Shown here: one piece after another, positions 30,780 to 53,600 of the stretch | Layout of the letters: each line of letters begins with the position of its first letter | How positions within the stretch are numbered: position 1 is the first letter of the stretch | Source of the DNA: Pomacea canaliculata | Lineage: Eukaryota > Mollusca > Gastropoda > Architaenioglossa > Ampullariidae | DNA length: 64,000 nt | Assembly (NCBI RefSeq): GCF_003073045.1 | Contig: NC_037591.1 | Span: 27,809,319 to 27,873,318, forward strand | Direction of reading: 5' to 3' | Notes under the pieces: generated by a model | What the model saw: the letters and a program-made list of their open reading frames with translations, nothing else | The model's database searches: none | Told to the model about the DNA's origin: nothing | Translations under genes and position numbers: made by a program

Positions 30780-32288
30780 AACTTTCTTAATGACTGAAGC
30801 ATTTTTGTTCTTTAAAATTGTGATGTGCATTTTAACAGTACTTTTAACTGTCTCTTGTGAGCTGTGACTGCAGATAGAAAAAAAATGGAAGCAACAGACT
30901 ATACCAAACTATACCATTACAAAATAGAGATGTACTTTAGTGAAAATGTGAACCTTTCCACTGTATAAAAGTCATTGCAAGCAGTTTTAGAGTAGAAAGC
31001 ACACAACATACAAATTAAAATGTACTTCGAGCTTTTATTAAACCGAAAATTGATATTCCAAGTCGGGAATTAAAAACATATCATTACTAGATTCATCTTT
31101 GAAAAGACTTCAAAAATATAACCCAGATCCTTCCCTATGAAATTATTTTAATAAATTAATAAAAGTGCAATAGGGCATCGTAGACAACAATAAGGTATAT
31201 TTCTTTCTTTCTCCCTCATCCTCGAAACTAGAATCTAAGATTTTGTAATCTTTAAATTCTCTTTACTAAATAAAACCCCAAACAAACGCGAACATGAAAT
31301 AATTGTCCACAACACCAAGTATGGGATTATCCTTTTCCCATCAAAGAAACATCATTGCTGTAGTTCTGTTCTCTCTGCGGGACTTCAGCAGACAAACATA
31401 AGTTCAAAATGTGTGGCAGACCTATTATCTGACATTCTTATCAGTTCAACCTTCAACAGAATACCAGCGGCCTTAAGTACAGTTTCAAGTGCTGCAAGAT
31501 CATCATTGGAAAAATGTGATGAGTTTCTTGCAAACTTCAGTTAAGCATTTCTGTATGCTGACTTTTTTCGTAACATTATAATCATTTTTTTTTCAAAGTC
31601 AGATTTGTTTGTTGGTGTTTTAGTCTTTCCTGTATATATGTCCATATAACCGTTGTGACACAGATAATTATAACGAAAATTTATTATTACTGATTCAGCT
31701 GGAAATTTTATTTGTTAAATGATAGATCATTGACACGGTCCAAATTACAGGACGATAAAACATCTCATTTGTGGTGCGCATTTCTTATGAACATTTTCCA
31801 CTAGACCCACATTTCTATTCTGAAACAATGAAATTTTAATCAACACTGATGACCTTTAAATTGTTTCTTTATCATTGTGTCTTGGGTGTGTCTCAAGGTT
31901 CCTATAATGGGATGCATTCCCGCCCTTCTTCACATTATCTGTCAACATTTCACGCACGCGGAACGTGTAGATGATGAAAATGGAGCTGCGTTAGCGATAA
32001 TCCTTATCAGAGATCACGAAAAATATGGCCCGTCGGCCAAAAGGCGAAGTGTACTTGTTTCCATATTTTTAAAATATATGCCCGCGCATAGTTTAGAATT
32101 TTGAGACCAGCCCAAGAAAAAGAAACTTTGCCCACCTCTGCCTTAGAGGGCTGGGGAAGGACAAGGGAAAGGGGAGGAGGTCCCAAAAGAGCCATGAGAA
32201 AGGTGTGGCTTATAACGCCTCACTCCCTATTAACCTTTGCACTTTGAAGGTCATGAGTTGGGGGTATTTATGTTTTCACTTATGTCCC
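30780..32288. other. Spacer between GH9-A and the GH9 pseudogene
   Basis: AT-rich DNA without recognised exons. I looked for remains of GH9 exons 1-4 ahead of the decayed copy and saw none, so the pseudogene either never had them or has lost them beyond recognition. Confidence 0.5.
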
Positions 32289-33800
32289 CTGTGGGGACAC
32301 TCTTCGGAATTCCACTTGAGGCTCAGCTTCCCAGTGGCACTCTCCATCACTGTGTTAGTCTGGGGCTTGAGGCAGCCAGATAGCTGGACTACCAAGTGTT
32401 ACACGGGGCCCAATGAACAAGACTTGCAGGTAAGCAAATTTTTCCGTTTGAATTTTTTTTATATAGTTATTATTTATCCCCTGATTGTGTCAAATACTAC
32501 TTTCATCATGTGTAGAAGACTTTAGTGCACTGCACCCTAAGGGTTTGCTTGTCGTACTCAGGTGGACAACACTGATGCTGACCAGTTACCGGGATCCCCC
32601 GGGGAAGTTGACCATGGCCTGACCGGTCTTCAAGATCAATGCCAGCCATCCTAGCTTGGATGTCGCCATGGAAACGGGGCGCTGCTTTTACAGCTGGCTC
32701 TTTTGTTTTCCTTGAAAAGAGTCAGGCCTGTTTGCGTGCATGCCTGTCTCTGTCTTCGTACGCCAAATATTTTCAGTCATACAAAAAGTTTTCTTTCTTT
32801 CTTGATCTCTTTCACATTTTAGTTTCCTGCTTTCTCTCGTTTCTATGCTACACATGCAAGCTCGCTTGTCCATAAAAATGATTGTGCTTCATTAGTCTAT
32901 ATATACCATTGACGGGCATTGTACTAAAATATATCATTCAGCAATATATTTATATTATCCAGCATAATGCACCCAACTATAAGCAGTTTGTATCGTACTG
33001 TACGTCTCTAGTCTTCTACTAAACACAAGATTATAGACAGATGTAAAGCCATTCAAATGCACTGCTGGACCATGCAAAACAGATGAAGGAGTTGGTCCAC
33101 AGGCAAGCACAGTGACAGTGGTTGCAACAAGTTTCTACTTCTCTCTTAGACTGCTTAAAGTCTGTTCTGTCTCGTAAGATTAGTTCCAGTGAAGCCCCTT
33201 GGCCTACGCGATCGTTGGGGAGGGCGAGGAGACATTAAAGTCGAGGCAGCTGACAAGGCTCTTTATCATGGTCTGCTGTCTGCTTCTGGCCTGAGGTGTC
33301 TATGTGGATTCACTCTTTCATGTTTCTTCCGACCACCTTTTGAGTTGCCTGCACCTTTTTCTGCCTTACCCTAGCGTGTCTTGCAGCAAAGTCTTGGCAA
33401 GACATTTGTGGCGAGTCACATCGTTAAACCTCTTTATTGTGGCAAAGATGGAGTGAGTTCTGGTGTCCGGCTGGGAATCTCGTACCATAGACGTTCTTAC
33501 GCTAGGTCCATAATTCGGAATCTCCGGAAGCAGTTTCTTTCATGGACATCAATCTTCTTCTCCAGCACTGCTTCCAGGGTATAACTTTTGATAAACATGC
33601 AAACATGCTCATTATCCTGTAGAGTTTTGATTTTACCAGGAAGGTCCCTGCTGTTCCCTCAAGCTAATCCTTCTTCATGAGTCTTGTCGTTTTTTCGGTT
33701 GTCTGAACAAACCTGATCCTGAGCAGGTAGACAAGCTAGTCGGGAACAAACGTCTGAAGCAAACAGGGGGCGCAACCTGCCCATATCGTCGTTATCTGAG
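32289..33800 (+). pseudogene. Decayed GH9 cellulase copy
   Basis: Pieces of four GH9-A exons occur in order on the same strand. Exon 5-like sequence lies at 32289-32429 with an internal loss of about 45 bases and still ends at a GT donor. Exon 6-like sequence lies at 32572-32720, preceded by an intron end that also resembles GH9-A. Exon 7-like sequence lies at about 33058-33142. Exon 12-like sequence lies at about 33752-33800 (GCAACCTGCCCATATCGTCG). Exons 8-11, with the catalytic acid, are gone. Stops and frame changes occur within the pieces, so no enzyme can be made. A LINE fragment sits between the exon 7 and exon 12 remnants. The retained introns show that it arose by DNA duplication rather than from an mRNA. 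Confidence 0.85.
33185..33735 (-). mobile_element. LINE C-terminal fragment inside the GH9 pseudogene
   Basis: On the minus strand the sequence carries scattered matches to the C-terminal part of a LINE polyprotein: EKKIDVHERNCFRRFRIMDL, then GGRKKHERV, then LMSPRPPQRSRR. That last block is the common ending of a LINE family widespread in molluscs and other invertebrates. Frames are broken. It lies between two GH9 exon remnants on the opposite strand, so it inserted after or during decay of that copy. Ends are approximate and no target duplication was identified. Confidence 0.65.
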
Positions 33801-34980
33801 TTCCTTCCCTTGACTGTGACGCCCCGAGTACAGCACCTTTGAAAGAACCGTTTTTTTCAAAATGTGGTGGTGATGGTGGTTGGGAGAGGATGGGTGGGTG
33901 AGTAGTAAAGTCTTGTGCGTGCACCTGGTGTATCACGACTGTCCGGTCGGAAGCCGCAAACCGCACTGCGTGATCTACTGTTTATTTGTTGTAGGTTGTA
34001 TATTTTGCCTTCGTCTTTCTCCAAAATAAAGCATTTGTAATTTTTGAAAAAGTATTCTTTTGACAACAATTATATGCAGTGCTAATAACCGTGGAAAGGT
34101 TTGGTTGAAGACAGAAGAAAGGTTGTTACTCATGAATTTCCAGATTTTTGTTTGCAGTTGGAAGCAAAGGTCGTAATCAGGCCGTCTCACTGAACCCTCA
34201 CACCTCTCTCTCTCTCTTTTGTATTTACTCTTTCTTTCAACACCTTATTTTCCCGATTGTTCTATGATTTTTCTGTATGCTAGCAGGCGGACACACACAC
34301 ACGCGCACACACTCACCCTAAAGGATACAATTTTCATCCCACACATGATATATGATATTAGCAGCTATACCACTTAAATAAAAGCCATACAGATTAACTG
34401 GTCAGTTGAGAAAAGTGAGTGTGAAATTTTTTTTCATAATTTTATTTTGTTACTCGCAGAGCATTGTTTGATATTAATCTATCGGATTATTCTTCCTTGT
34501 AGAGTAGTGGAATTATTTGTGTCCAAACAAACACAACAGACAATGTAAAGATCTGTTGCTGTGTTTTCTTGCAGTCGTTTGTGTTTAGTGTAGTTTTGCT
34601 AATATGTTAATGGTAGGGGCAGGTAGCACTTCCTGTCTGTTCTGGATGTTCACCCTTGATGTACAATGACCGTAGTGCTAGAATAAAAAAAATAATACTT
34701 GTTAGTGGGACTGGTTTTACGGAGTGATTTTAAAAGAAAGAAACGAATAACAGCACACACACACACATACAAACGAAAGAACGAACAAAAGAAAGATCGA
34801 GTAAGTGAATAATCTCCCCAACACAAATGACATTACAAAATCGGGACTATTTTCAAGTCAGGAGAGATAAAGTAACTATGGAGTCTAAAACAGAAAAAAA
34901 AATGTTCTAGCAATCGACGGTGTTATGGATTCTTGTGAGTGAAGTGGCAGCAGCTGCCAAGAATTTTCTCTATTAACAAG
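33801..34980. other. Spacer between the GH9 pseudogene and GH9-B, no gene recognised
   Basis: It contains CT and CA microsatellites near 34205-34222 and 34291-34312. No coding segment was recognised on either strand. The 3' UTR of GH9-B probably enters this stretch from the right. Confidence 0.45.
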
Positions 34981-35069
34981 TCACCAGCACTTGAAGTAGT
35001 GCCAGAGGTCACGCCTATCACGACAACTCAGACCCGCGTGACAGCTTGATGAGTGCCATTCGACTAGAG
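34981..35069 (-). CDS. Tentative last exon of GH9-B
   Basis: GH9-B exon 11 ends one base into a codon, at a donor after 35258. The next minus-strand acceptor that keeps this phase and starts with the Ala-Leu pair found at the same place in GH9-A is at 35070-35071 (GGGTAGCAG). It gives about 29 codons ending in TGA at 34981-34983. Beyond Ala-Leu the sequence does not match GH9-A, and the pyrimidine tract is weak. Intron retention from 35258 would also be open for some 50 codons. This is a guess at the gene's end, not a firm exon. Confidence 0.25.
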
Positions 35070-35102
35070 CTGCTACCCCGAGTAGTGATCCGGCACGTTT
35101 CA

Positions 35103-40883
<5,781 letters not shown>

Positions 40884-42676
40884 TGTGTCCTGAAAAGTAA
40901 TGAACAACAAAACAAGAATTCTCCCACCATAAAATGTCCTATTAGCTATTTATTTAATTCCCCTTTTCGTTGATGGTTTTGTTTTGCTAGAGTAGGTGAG
41001 TACATCATCAGACAGACGAACATTAAAACAAACTAAGAGAACAGTAGACAAGGATAGACATATGTAGATTCGGACAAACAAGTTGACGGACCGAGAGACA
41101 AGCAGAAGGAAGAGTGGAAAACAAGAAACAGACCCAGACAGCAAGAAAAAAAAAAAAGAAAAGAAAGAGAAAACATTCAGATGGTTAGTCCCGCAGGTAC
41201 AGATGGCGTCCTAGACATAGCATTTAAAACGGCTTAATTTGATGTCAAATATCTCTGAAAACATTTGAAAGGTCGGCTGAGTATAAGCAAAAGAAACATT
41301 TGATGATTGTACGAACTTTACCCACCTGTGTCAGGGCTCCTCTCGCAGTCCTGTACCGTGCCCCGTCACTTGTGTACAGATGTCAACGCGAAACTCTTAG
41401 TTTGCATCAATTTGCAAACCCAGGATACCAATCGTCGTTGATCTTTCAGTTTATTCGACTAGTCAGACAACAAACACAATTGTGTCGTGTCACACAGAGA
41501 GAGAAGACGAGTCAGATAGTCCGCCGCCGTTCTAAGTTCGATAAGGTCATCTGTAGATAATGTAGAAAGGTGTGGCAGCGGGGCCCATTGTTCTCGGATC
41601 ATGCGGGGGTAATTATAGAACTAGTTGTAACATATTTGAAGGAAAACAGGCTACAGATCGCTGCACCACCTCTCCATCGCTAGAATTAGCTCGGGGTGTA
41701 GCCTATGCCGTGGGTACAGTAATTATAGAATATTATACGATGAGTGAGCGTGGATTATTGTGTCTGTGTTGAGGAGTAAGTCGGGACGAAAAACATTTAA
41801 AATAATTTCGAAAATTGAGAAAGTATGTAAAAAAAATGTATCCCCATAATAACACAAATTTTTCTCTGCAACATTTTGTCCCCGTAAGATTTGTTCGTCA
41901 CTATATGTATTCATATTTGGGGAATTATTATTTTAAAATAAACCTAACCCGATTATAAAAAAGTGACTCTCGTGTTGCCCTTTAATGGACTGTTGGTAAA
42001 ATAGCTTATAATTGTCGAAGAAGAATGTGCAATTCTGTTGCTGGTTGTTGATGTTCTACGCAAACTAAATCGTTAGTAATAACTGAGTTGCGTTCCGTCC
42101 TCTGGATAAATCAAGTTGTGGCTTAGAAAAACATAAAGAAAAAAAACCAGCGCGACAGAAAAATTACGAAAATAAATTTAATAATACACACAAAATATTG
42201 GACCAGAATTAGCTACAGCAATACAAGTCTCATTCCAGTCTTTATGTTTCTAGAGCCAAGCGCCAAAAAATGTTTTCTAGCTCCGGATCGTAAAGAAGTA
42301 CGATAAAAGGCTTTTTAGACCCAGACTGAAAAAAAGGAGTACTAAAAGAATTTATCAGACAATATAATTTCTTTGTCTTAAAAATCCACGAGTGGTTGAT
42401 TTACAGTAAATTTCACATGTCCAGTAACAGAAGCAGATAATGTGGCTGTCAATTTTGGATTGTCGAGTTTTCCATGATGGCTCAGCTGTTCGACGATGTA
42501 ACCTTTTCGTGTCGTCGTCTTTTATTTATTTATTTATTTTTTTTAATGCCAGCATGAAATAGTTCTATAGCAACGCGTCTATGTTTTCTTAAAGAATGCA
42601 AATAAAACCCCCTCAGATGTAAAAAAAAACAACCGAACAAACTATTGCTTTGAAACGACAAGTGCGAGCTTTAGGT
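40884..42676. other. Upstream region of GH9-B, no gene recognised
   Basis: An acceptor sits just ahead of the GH9-B start codon (CTTTTCAG, minus strand, ending near 40889), so a 5' UTR exon and the promoter should lie in this stretch. Neither a TATA box nor a donor could be placed with confidence. No other coding segment was recognised. Confidence 0.45.
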
Positions 42677-43008
42677 CCAATTACCAGGGTTGTCCATGGA
42701 CGTCCCATGGCAATTTATGCTGTCCCATCCCACGGGATGTTTCCCATGGGATTCCATGGTATTAACAAATGGACAACACTGAAAACCACTTTTCGGCTTT
42801 TGTTCTATAATTCCTGCTACTTCACATACAATAGATGATTCAGAGGAAGGATTTAAATCCTTGATGAATGAAATAACAGTAAATTTATTTTGCAATATCA
42901 AGTATCGACTACCATGGGAAATACAAATGTGTGCTGTCCCATCCCATCCCATCCCATGGGACGTTTCCCCATGGGATTCCCATTCCTATGGACAACACTG
43001 CCAATTAC
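42677..43008. mobile_element. Non-autonomous hAT-type DNA transposon (MITE) with target duplication
   Basis: The element proper is 42685-43000 (316 bases). It begins CAGGGTTGTCCATGG and ends ATGGACAACACTG, so its termini are inverted repeats of the CAG-N-G type typical of hAT elements. It is flanked on both sides by CCAATTAC (42677-42684 and 43001-43008), an 8-base target duplication as hAT transposases make. The inside is rich in CCCATGGGA and TGTCCCATCCCA motifs and carries an extra internal copy of the right terminus (ATGGACAACACTG at 42769-42781). There is no transposase gene, so movement would have needed an enzyme supplied from elsewhere. Confidence 0.85.
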
Positions 43009-43173
43009 CCAGTCTTGTCAGACGCAATTATTCAGGTCTGACATAGGAAAAGATTATTTCATAGGTAATAAAACTTTCTAAGTTAAAGCATAAACCAGTA
43101 ACTAGTCTAGCTGACTAAAACCCCATTATATTTGGTTATTTACTTAAAAGTAATCGTTAGTACCTTTCTTCCC

Positions 43174-44284
43174 ACTTGTGTCACGGACGCCGGCTTCTTA
43201 CCCGAGCAACACACACACGACGTCCTTACGCGTTCTTTCAACACACAAAACAACGATTGTCCTGAGGCTGTCCAAATCATGTTATGAAGTTGCTCAGGAC
43301 TTTACGACATGAAACACAGATAAATATATTTATATAAAAATGTCTCAACGCCCCGAGCTTTAGAGAAGATGGTGAAAAACCAAATATGACAAGTAAACAT
43401 ATGGTAATGCGATAGCCTCTACTCTTCCCTCAATCCCTCAGTTCAAAGCTTACAACAGTTTCAAATGTTCTAGTCCTCGATGTATCAGTTCCTAACCACG
43501 TACACTGACTCACCAACACACCCTTGCTAAGCTTCTTCTCGGTGCCTCTTCAAAATATCAGTTGCCTGTAACCATACAGTTCGGAGCCTAAGAGCCATGA
43601 CTAGCGTTGGGTTGTCACCCTTCGCATCCTCTGTCAGTTTGAATACGAATAACACAAATCACACTTGTAATCCACTCGAAGCGGGTTTTCCTTCCCCGAG
43701 GGGCTAGGAAACTCTTTGATCGCCACGTGTAACTCAGCGCCGGATGACACTCCAAGGGCTTACACAATGGCCGTGTCGGGGAGAGGGTTCCCGCAGTCAC
43801 AGCAGCGGTACTCCACGGTGACGTCACGAGGCCGACGGTTGCCCGAGCCCAGGCGCTGCTGGGTGTTGTATCAAAGGCGATCGAGGAATGGTCTGGGGAG
43901 GTGATTCTTCCTCCTTCAAAAGGGCTCCAACAATTAGCTCACTCCGCGAAAAAACTCGTCTAGGCGAGGCTAATACACCAAGGGTCAATATCGCGCCGCA
44001 TCCAGCGTCGATGGACACTACCCTGCTCTACTATGTAATCTCAACTATGGAGATTTACAAATCGTGACTCAGGCATGGGCCTGAGTAATTGTTTAACCTA
44101 GTTCCCGCCAAAAATTCTTCGACTGAACTATTCACCAAATACGCCATGTCAGGGTTAACCCCTTTCCCGCTGACATTCTCCTTTATTCTCCCATATATGC
44201 TCTCTACTCTTGCAGTTCATAAGTAGCGAAAGGTTAATAAACTAACCTAAAACATGGAGGCACGGACAGGTCCGTGACAACTTG
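43174..44284. mobile_element. Solo LTR of an LTR retrotransposon
   Basis: The LTR-like unit spans 43179-44279 (about 1.1 kb). It starts TGTCACGGAC and ends GTCCGTGACA, giving TG...CA termini within a perfect 10-base inverted repeat. It is flanked by ACTTG on both sides (43174-43178 and 44280-44284), a 5-base target duplication. A GC-richer part lies near 43700-43990 and an AATAAA hexamer near 44235. No gag, pol or second LTR was seen, so the internal part was probably removed by LTR-LTR recombination. A Ty3/gypsy origin is likely from the terminal motif but not proven. The clean ends suggest a fairly recent insertion; a single LTR cannot be dated. It is a relic without coding capacity. Confidence 0.78.
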
Positions 44285-44749
44285 TTACACAAAACTTCAA
44301 GGTGATAATGATAGGTAATTCATGTGATACACAACTGGGTGCTTTCCCAAGATCGTTGCATGATCATGATGTGTTGTTATTAAGTGTGTCAATGTGCTCA
44401 TAACTCAACCCCCTTGTGGTATTTTCATAGCAATTAGTAAATTTTATGGTAAAAGTTTTGTTTGTTTAAAGCTACATGACTACATGATGGACATGATTTA
44501 GAATGTTAATGACTACTGAAATAAACAGTACAACTTATGCTTACTGTGCCACGTTAAAGATTAAGCATCTGATTTGAATAAGCATGTACAAGTTCCATTT
44601 CTCCTGAAGGCATGAAAATGCTTTGTTATTAATGCTAATAAGTATTACACGATATCATGCCAGGATTAGACAAATGCATTTAAAATCATTGCATACAGCC
44701 CATAACATAGCAGAATTTTGACGAAATGATAAAGATAACAATGATGTTA
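44285..44749. other. Spacer between the solo LTR and ANKRD46
   Basis: AT-rich and without recognised coding sequence. It lies just downstream of the minus-strand ANKRD46 stop codon, so at least part of it should be the 3' UTR of that gene. Confidence 0.5.
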
Positions 44750-46706
44750 TCAAATATCTGCTTCTTGAACAGGAATTCTGACCTGAATTCCTTGGTGCAT
44801 TCCAGTCAGAATGTAGGCTACATAAAATGAAAAGCCAAGAAGACCAAGCAGACAGAGCAAAGTATTTTGCACTCCCAGTTCACAAGACAGTTCTTGCCAA
44901 AACCCAACTGCCTGTCTGTGTCTTGTTATGTTTACTTGTTCACTGGTGATGGAGCTAAGTCTGCAACAAACAGCATTTCAGTTTTAAAACACTCTCCCTC
45001 TCAAGAAATTATTAAAAAAAAGTCTTCTTCTTCTGCTTCTTGTTCCTAATCACCCCCAGTGGAGCATAGGGCCGCAATATAAAAAAAGTACTGATTACTA
45101 ATCAATGAATATTGAACTTAATCCTGGGCCATCCTGAAAGTTCTCATTATATGTGAGTTGATGCCTGATTTTGGACTCAGTTTTATTGACAGTTGGACAT
45201 GTTATATATCCTTATTTATACATTGATTATACAGAAAAAAAGGTCATAGAAGTGGTTGAATGTGGCCCTATGCTCCTCTGGGGGAAAATTGGAACAAGAA
45301 GAAAAAAGAAAGCGGTTGAATAAACTCTTTGATATTTGCCAAAACCTGATCTCCACAAGAAGTATGCTCACTACTCATTGGTCTGCTGCTGGATTAATCT
45401 AAGACTCAGCACATACAAATACAAAACATCTTTATTCCCTTTATTTCCCTTTCAGGAAATTATTACTAATCTGCCATGTTAATATAACATCAGACATTAC
45501 ATGATACCACAAGTTAAAAAAAAGAGAAGAGAGAGAGACAGATGCCAGCTGTATTAGAACATTCACAAAGTGGACGAGAGTCATCAGCTTAAATTGTAGT
45601 CGGTTTGTTGTACAGAAACTTGTGATATAGTGCTGTGTCATTTTACACTCTCCCTATCACCCCTCCAGATTTTTTTCCCAGTAAAAATATACAACTTTCA
45701 ATTTTTTTCGCTCAAGGATATCAAGATGGGTAATTATATTAGCAAGCTGTCAACATTATAATCACACAGAACTATTTGGAATTTCATGAGCTAAACTCAC
45801 TCCATTCTGGAGTATAGAACTAGGGTAAAAAGCGCTACACGTAGAACATACCTGTCACTGGCATTAGCAGCTGATGTTAAAACAGAAACTCGAGTGACCA
45901 TTTGGTCTCTCGAATCATGATTGTTAGTTTGAGACTCAAAGTGTGCAAGCAAATCCAGGACTTCTGGAGCAACTCCTCTTCTGTATGCTAGTTCTTTTGG
46001 AGTAAGTCCCATCTTGTTGCTGAAATTATTTATGTTTAAGAAATAAAGTTAACAGAAATTCAGTATTCTCTGACAAAAGAAAAAGTGAGTTCGGAGTTGA
46101 GGACAAATCGATAATCTCAACTGTAGGTCCATAAAAGCAAAAAAACTATAAACATTTGCTTTAGCCCATTATCTGCAGCCACAAAAGAAACAGTAAAATT
46201 AATATAAGTTCTGCACGAAATAAAAGGAAGCAATTTTAAATTCATTAACGAATCAATACACTGTAATATGAAGCACTTCCAAAAAACTTTCAAACAAGAT
46301 TTTGATGTGTCCTGTCCTAATGGTTGGGGAGGAGTTGTGGGGTTGGGGGTAAACGTGCACTCCTCCAATAATAAAGGACGAACCGTAGGTACAAACTGGC
46401 ACCACTATCAACCAACAGTTCAATGGTGTCTATACTGCCACACCAGTGTAGGGGTGTATTCCCTTGTTTATCACGAAAATTTACATCTGCTCCTCCAAGG
46501 ATCAAAACATTGGCAAGATCTGTTTTTCCTCGCAAAGCAGCGAGGTGAAGTGCAGTTCGTCCACTTTGATCTGTTTCGTCAACGTTGCATAACTGTGATT
46601 CCAATAAACTTCTGACTTTTTCAATACTGCCTTCATCCACACATTCAAGCAGAACGTGACCACCTTCCATAATATCAGAAAAATCGAACGAACATGCCAT
46701 CCACAC
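44750..46706 (-). CDS. ANKRD46: ANKRD46: ankyrin-repeat protein with C-terminal membrane anchor
   Basis: Three exons on the minus strand (46706-46384, 46019-45852, 44960-44750) join in phase and give 233 residues, close to the 228-232 of vertebrate ANKRD46. Ankyrin repeats fill residues about 10-130. SGRTALHLAALRG, QGNTPLHWCGSIDTIELLV and NKMGLTPKELAYRRGV line up with the vertebrate repeats as I remember them. A Ser/Asn-rich linker follows. The last exon holds the conserved FWQELSCELG segment and one membrane helix (LLCLLGLLGFSFYVAYIL) near the C-terminus, so the protein is probably tail-anchored with its repeats in the cytosol. Its function is not well known in any animal. A second possible start (MEGGHVLL) lies 12 codons in. 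It is divergent with TMEM185, with 333 bases between start codons. Confidence 0.9.
45023..45080 (-). mobile_element. LINE 3' end fragment in ANKRD46 intron 2 (minus)
   Basis: On the minus strand the sequence GCGGCCCTATGCTCC is followed by a purine (GAA-rich) tail. This matches the last codons (ALCS-type ending) and tail of the LINE also seen at 62964-63116. It forms an imperfect inverted repeat with 45261-45312 and lies about 60 bases from the exon 3 acceptor. Confidence 0.5.
45261..45312 (+). mobile_element. LINE 3' end fragment in ANKRD46 intron 2 (plus)
   Basis: TGGCCCTATGCTCCTCTGGG is followed by a GAA/AAG-rich tail. It is the same LINE 3' end as at 45023-45080 but in the opposite orientation, about 180 bases away. 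Confidence 0.5.
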
Positions 46707-47039
46707 ACTAGAACACTTTTCTTTTTCATAGGCACCTTTGCCTTTATTTTGAGAAGCGAGATACTGCCGCTTATATCGTCGAGAGCAAAAACACTTCCAT
46801 CACTTATGTAAAAAAAATGCTATTAGGACTACTTTGGAAAATAAAGATATAATTTATTGCAAACCAATGCATCTTCTATCATAGAACACTCCTACAGAGT
46901 TAAAGAGTTTTATGAATAAACAGATTTTTTTATAATTGACATAAGGAACGATTTGTCTCTATTAGCATTCTGGGAAGTAAACATGGTGAACGAAATGTTA
47001 CGTTTATAATAGCTGGCGCCCTCTCGTCAGATACTAAGC
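46707..47039. promoter_or_regulatory. Probable bidirectional promoter of ANKRD46 and TMEM185
   Basis: Only 333 bases separate the ANKRD46 start codon (minus) from the TMEM185 start codon (plus), so both genes must start transcription in or near this interval. No TATA box is clear on either side. A short GC block, CTGGCGCCCTCTCGTC, lies about 20 bases before the TMEM185 start. Head-to-head spacing under 1 kb is common for housekeeping pairs; shared control is an inference. Confidence 0.6.
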
Positions 47040-52627
<5,588 letters not shown>

Positions 52628-53600
52628 CGTTTTGACAAATTTTATATGTGTTTATGACTATGCATTTGAGGATGCTTGCATGTAACAGCTGGTTGGGTAT
52701 TAGGATATGTGCTTGTACTTACAATTGACAATTATAATATATATGTATATTAGCAAATGAGTTTGTGCTTTTCAGATATATATATAGAGAGAGCAAATGA
52801 GTTTGTACATGTCATATATATATATAGAGAGAATGCAAGCTTTTGTCCAGAGTTATGTATGTGTGTGAGAGAACAGCAAAACAAGACATCCAGAATCTTT
52901 TTAAGTCCACTGATAGTGTTTTAGAGCCTTAAAAGAGTCTATTCTCAGTTAATCTACTCAACATGTTCCACAGAGTGTGAGTAATCATGTATGCTTGGGT
53001 GAATGTGAAAATAAAAAGCAGTGTTTAAAAATAAAGTTCTGTGGAGGTGGTAGTGGTAGCTTAAAGATTTATCAGGATTCAAGCATCAAACTGAGCTTGT
53101 ATTTTACAAAGTTTTATTTTAGAGAGAGAAATACTGTAAATGTTTAAGACCAGGGTACCCCTCCATGAGCTTTTGCTTTGACCTCGCATTGCAATATTTA
53201 GGGAACCATAAGCTGTCCCAATATAAATGTGATATCTTTAAAGTCTGGTTGCCCAAAGGGCCATTGCATTCTGAAATGTTCTACGTTGCCTAATGCCTCA
53301 TACCACTGTCAAACTTCCTGAAGCTCACCTGCTTCTCCCCTCACCCCAAACAAGGTTATGGCATTAATTTTAAGTTTCATTTTACTGTACATTTTAGTGA
53401 ATAGACCATTTTTTTATGCAGACTTGTTTGGATTTCAGGAATAGCCAGGCTCTACACATTACTGTTATATTGTGGGCAAAAACTTTCTTCTAAACTATCT
53501 TTTAATTTTTCTTTTTGGCTTCACTTGTTTATAAATCATAATTTTATAGCCTTATGTATCCTGCTTCAAACTAAAAGATGTTTAATAAAATTTACCAAGT
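52628..53600 (+). other. TMEM185 3' UTR with several polyadenylation signals
   Basis: AATAAA-type hexamers occur near 53010-53036 and at 53584-53589 on the plus strand after the TMEM185 stop. TA/GA microsatellites and a repeated GCAAATGAGTTTGT motif lie at 52736-52836. Which signal is used cannot be told from sequence. Confidence 0.5.

Noticed and set aside
43700-43990. GC-rich stretch upstream of GH9-B, first read as a CpG-type promoter or gene exon
   Set aside because: It lies wholly inside the solo LTR at 43179-44279, which explains its composition and its short open frames.
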